A stretch of DNA of 44,880 nt from Actinomycetota bacterium (GTDB taxonomy: Bacteria > Actinomycetota > CADDZG01 > WHSQ01), in NCBI GenBank assembly GCA_030447315.1, contig JAUJPD010000008.1, forward strand, positions 81,932 to 126,811, given 5' to 3'. The notes beneath the pieces are model-generated. The model saw only the letters and a program-made list of their open reading frames with translations. It was not told the DNA's origin and did not search any database. Of this stretch, positions 43,421 to 44,880 are shown piece after piece. The first letter of the stretch is position 1, and each line of letters opens with the position of its first letter. Made by a program: the position numbers and the translations under genes.

Positions 43421-43801
43421 GTGATTCGGCGGAGGAGATCGACAGGCAATCAGCGAGCCCTACGAGTTGCGCACGCTCAGGGCCTGTTCAACGTGGTGGG
43501 CGGAGCATGGCCGATCGTGTGGCTTCGGAGCTTCGAGTGGGTGTTCGGTCCCAAAGAAGAGGACTGGCTTCAAAAGACGAGCGGCGCTCTCTTCATGGCG
43601 ACGGGGGTGGCCTTGATCCTGACGGAGGACTCGCCCGCGTCCATCCGTTCCGCGCGGCGACTGGGTATCGGGGCCGCAGCGGCCTACCTCGTGATCGACC
43701 TCATCTATGTGCCCGCGGGACGCATCCGCAAGACCTACCTGCTCGACGCGTTGATGGAGATCGGATGGTTGGCGGCCTGGAGGCGGAGCAGCCGCGCTTG
43801 A
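43421..43801 (+). CDS. Small membrane protein, unknown function
   Basis: 126 residues from the GTG at 43421, after HypF's divergent start. There are probably three or four hydrophobic segments (LFNVVGGAWPIVWLRSFEWV, LFMATGVALILTE, LGIGAAAAYLVIDLIYVPAG, then LLDALMEIGWLAAW). The domain is not recognised with confidence. The first 20 residues are very basic. It ends 15 bases before the convergent stop of the next gene. Confidence 0.65.
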   Translation: MIRRRRSTGNQRALRVAHAQGLFNVVGGAWPIVWLRSFEWVFGPKEEDWLQKTSGALFMATGVALILTEDSPASIRSARRLGIGAAAAYLVIDLIYVPAGRIRKTYLLDALMEIGWLAAWRRSSRA

Positions 43802-43816
43802 TGTAGCCGTAGGTGT

Positions 43817-44134
43817 CTAGCTGGTTTCTCCGCTCAACAGGGGTGCTGCTTCCGGAGGTTTCTCGACGATCAGATAGCCCTCGTGGCGTTCCACGACCTT
43901 CTCGGCGTGAGGGCTCTCGTGGCCCGGCTTCACGAAGAAGTGCAGGGGATGCTCGCGGACGGCTCTGTACGCACCCATGCTGAAAGCCACCCTCTCCTCG
44001 CAGCCGGCTTCACCGCACTCACAAACGAAGTGGGCGTCGCCGTAACGACCCTCCTCGGAGACCTTTTGGATGTTCTCGTTGACCTCCCTGAAAAGAGCCT
44101 CGTTCAGCGCGATGCGGGTCTGGATGCCGTCCAT
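43817..44134 (-). CDS. Conserved hypothetical protein with a CxC...C motif
   Basis: 105 residues. It opens MDGIQTRIALNEALFREVNE and has a short cysteine motif FVCECGEAGCEERVAF followed by VREHPLHFFVKPGHESPHAE and VVERHEGYLIVEKP. I recognise the pattern as a common small actinobacterial protein of unknown function that may bind zinc. It is intact and 9 bases downstream of the next small gene. Confidence 0.7.
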   Translation of the reverse strand: MDGIQTRIALNEALFREVNENIQKVSEEGRYGDAHFVCECGEAGCEERVAFSMGAYRAVREHPLHFFVKPGHESPHAEKVVERHEGYLIVEKPPEAAPLLSGETS

Positions 44135-44143
44135 GGCGAGACC

Positions 44144-44305
44144 CTATTGCTCCGGAGCTTCCGGAGCCGGCTCGCCCGAGGGCTGCTGGATCTGCACCTT
44201 GTCATCCGCATGCTCGTTGCTGTCGAGCCCGTCGGGGGGAGCGCCGTCATGGACGACAGGATCCTGCTTCCCGTCGTCGTCCGGCACCGCCACTGCCTCG
44301 AACAT
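44144..44305 (-). CDS. Small acidic disordered protein
   Basis: 53 residues from the ATG at 44305, with a strong AGGAGG site 6 bases upstream. The sequence is charged and Pro-rich (AVPDDDGKQDPVVHDGAPPD, ending IQQPSGEPAPEAPEQ). No domain is visible. The ribosome site and close spacing to the next gene are the main support. Confidence 0.5.
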   Translation of the reverse strand: MFEAVAVPDDDGKQDPVVHDGAPPDGLDSNEHADDKVQIQQPSGEPAPEAPEQ

Positions 44306-44367
44306 CTGGGTCCTCCTTGGGGAAGATCGGATGCTTGTCCTACCCGACGACGGACCGGTGTAACTGA

Positions 44368-44385
44368 ACCGGGAAACCTTCCGGT
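44368..44385 (-). terminator. Weak terminator-like hairpin
   Basis: ACCGG (44368-44372) pairs with CCGGT (44381-44385), and one wobble and one A-T pair extend the stem. It lies between the stop of the right-end gene and the start of the small acidic gene. A run of weak bases after the stem is lacking. Confidence 0.3.
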
Positions 44386-44406
44386 CAGACGCCCGGCGAT
44401 CGACCG

Positions 44407-44880
44407 TTAGGTCTCGAAGTGGGCGCCGAGCTCGAGCACCCGCAAGGTGAGCCCCAGGTCGTCGCCGAACCCATCCGCAGGTGCGTCGGCCTTCAGCCCC
44501 TCGATGAACATCTCCACGCTCTGGTGCTCGGACGGTATCCCGGCGGCCCCCCAGAACGTCAACGCGGTGGCGTACTCCCACGGCCCCCACCATTCCTCCG
44601 TGTTCTCCCTCGCCCATCGCAGCGCCCACTCCGCCATCTCGGTCTTGGGTCCCTCTTTCAACCAGTAAGCGCCCGCGGCCGCGAAAGTCGGGTACGCGCC
44701 GCCGGTGAACCGTCCTTGAAGATCCGCCTCTCCGCGCAGCAGATCGATCGCGCGGTGGCCCGGAGCACCGCCGACGGCCAACAAACCGCAGCTGGCGGAT
44801 GCGGTTGCCCATACCCGAGCCGCGGCCGGGTTGTCGAGGTCACCCGGTACCTCTTCCGGCGAGTCGAGCCAGGCTTCAGC
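44407..44880 (-). CDS. Prenyltransferase/squalene-type alpha-toroid protein, C-terminal part (runs off the window)
   Basis: 158 codons remain open to the right edge. Repeating helical hairpins with Gly and Trp (AIDLLRGEADLQGRFTGGAY, AEWALRWARENTEEWWGPW, YATALTFWGAAGIPSE) suggest the (alpha/alpha) toroid repeats of prenyltransferase/squalene-cyclase-like domains. It ends VLELGAHFET. The function cannot be set without the N-terminal part. Confidence 0.5.
   Translation of the reverse strand, partial: AEAWLDSPEEVPGDLDNPAAARVWATASASCGLLAVGGAPGHRAIDLLRGEADLQGRFTGGAYPTFAAAGAYWLKEGPKTEMAEWALRWARENTEEWWGPWEYATALTFWGAAGIPSEHQSVEMFIEGLKADAPADGFGDDLGLTLRVLELGAHFET

Noticed and set aside
1-44880. A changed genetic code with TGA read as Trp or Gly everywhere
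   Set aside because: TGA is used as a normal stop in many intact genes here (for example permease copy 1 and HypE), and Trp is encoded by TGG throughout.
1-44880. tRNA genes, including tRNA-Sec, rRNA genes and CRISPR arrays
   Set aside because: No cloverleaf with a T-arm signal and no spaced repeat array was seen by eye; GGTTCGA-like strings found fall inside intact coding genes such as hypD.

Overview
The window is GC-rich, densely packed, double-stranded bacterial DNA. Start codons are ATG, GTG and TTG, and many genes are joined by 4-base ATGA or GTGA overlaps. Gene content (PadR regulator, DUF3817, paired UPF0718/TIGR03943 proteins, an actinobacterial-style [NiFe]-hydrogenase/Hyp cluster) suggests a member of the Actinomycetota or a close relative. 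That placement is inference. Many genes are broken by single-base indels whose flanking frames still match one protein family. The damage is heaviest at about 16-40 kb, while 10.4-15.9 kb and 39.6-43.4 kb are almost clean. I read this mainly as assembly or sequencing error, not decay, and I give whole-gene spans with the approximate break points.

Layout. 1-8.7 kb: YibE/F fragment, DUF3817, two tandem permease (UPF0718) plus TIGR03943 pairs, a phosphatase/phosphodiesterase-like protein, a nitrilase, a DM13 protein and a third permease. 8.8-17.8 kb: PadR regulator, a winged-helix-like protein with a Cys/His tail, a CooC-type ATPase, a zinc-ribbon protein, a double SIS protein, HypE, HypD, two HypC paralogues, small membrane proteins, a DUF1059 protein and a second CooC-type ATPase. 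17.8-27.7 kb: one long minus-strand gene train in which a sugar ABC transporter (ATPase, binding protein, MalF, MalG) runs into a beta-helix membrane protein, a hydrogenase maturation protease, a TPR protein and a biotin-ligase-like fusion, ending in the second CooC gene. 27.8-32.2 kb: plus-strand hydrogenase A (large, then small subunit). 32.6-38.0 kb: minus-strand hydrogenase B (small, then large subunit, protease, NifU-like). 38.0-41.1 kb: divergent promoter region, small membrane proteins and two more CooC-type ATPases. 41.1-43.4 kb: HypF. The right end holds small genes and a toroid-type partial gene.

Main discovery candidate: three of the four CooC-family ATPases (genes at 9611-10396, 17004-17760 and 40343-41086) carry in-frame TGA codons exactly where the family has the nickel-binding CxC motif, giving UxC, UxC and UPUC. 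The reading frame is uninterrupted across each TGA, and a short hairpin with a G-containing apical loop lies about 21-22 nt downstream in all three, as expected of a bacterial SECIS element. A fourth in-frame TGA replaces the first conserved Cys of a DUF1059 protein at 15893-16069. Together with HypC, D, E and F and the absence of HypA and HypB from the window, this suggests a selenocysteine-containing family of nickel-chaperone ATPases serving two [NiFe] hydrogenases. No selenocysteine machinery (selA, selB, selC, selD) is seen in this window, so the genome must be checked for it.
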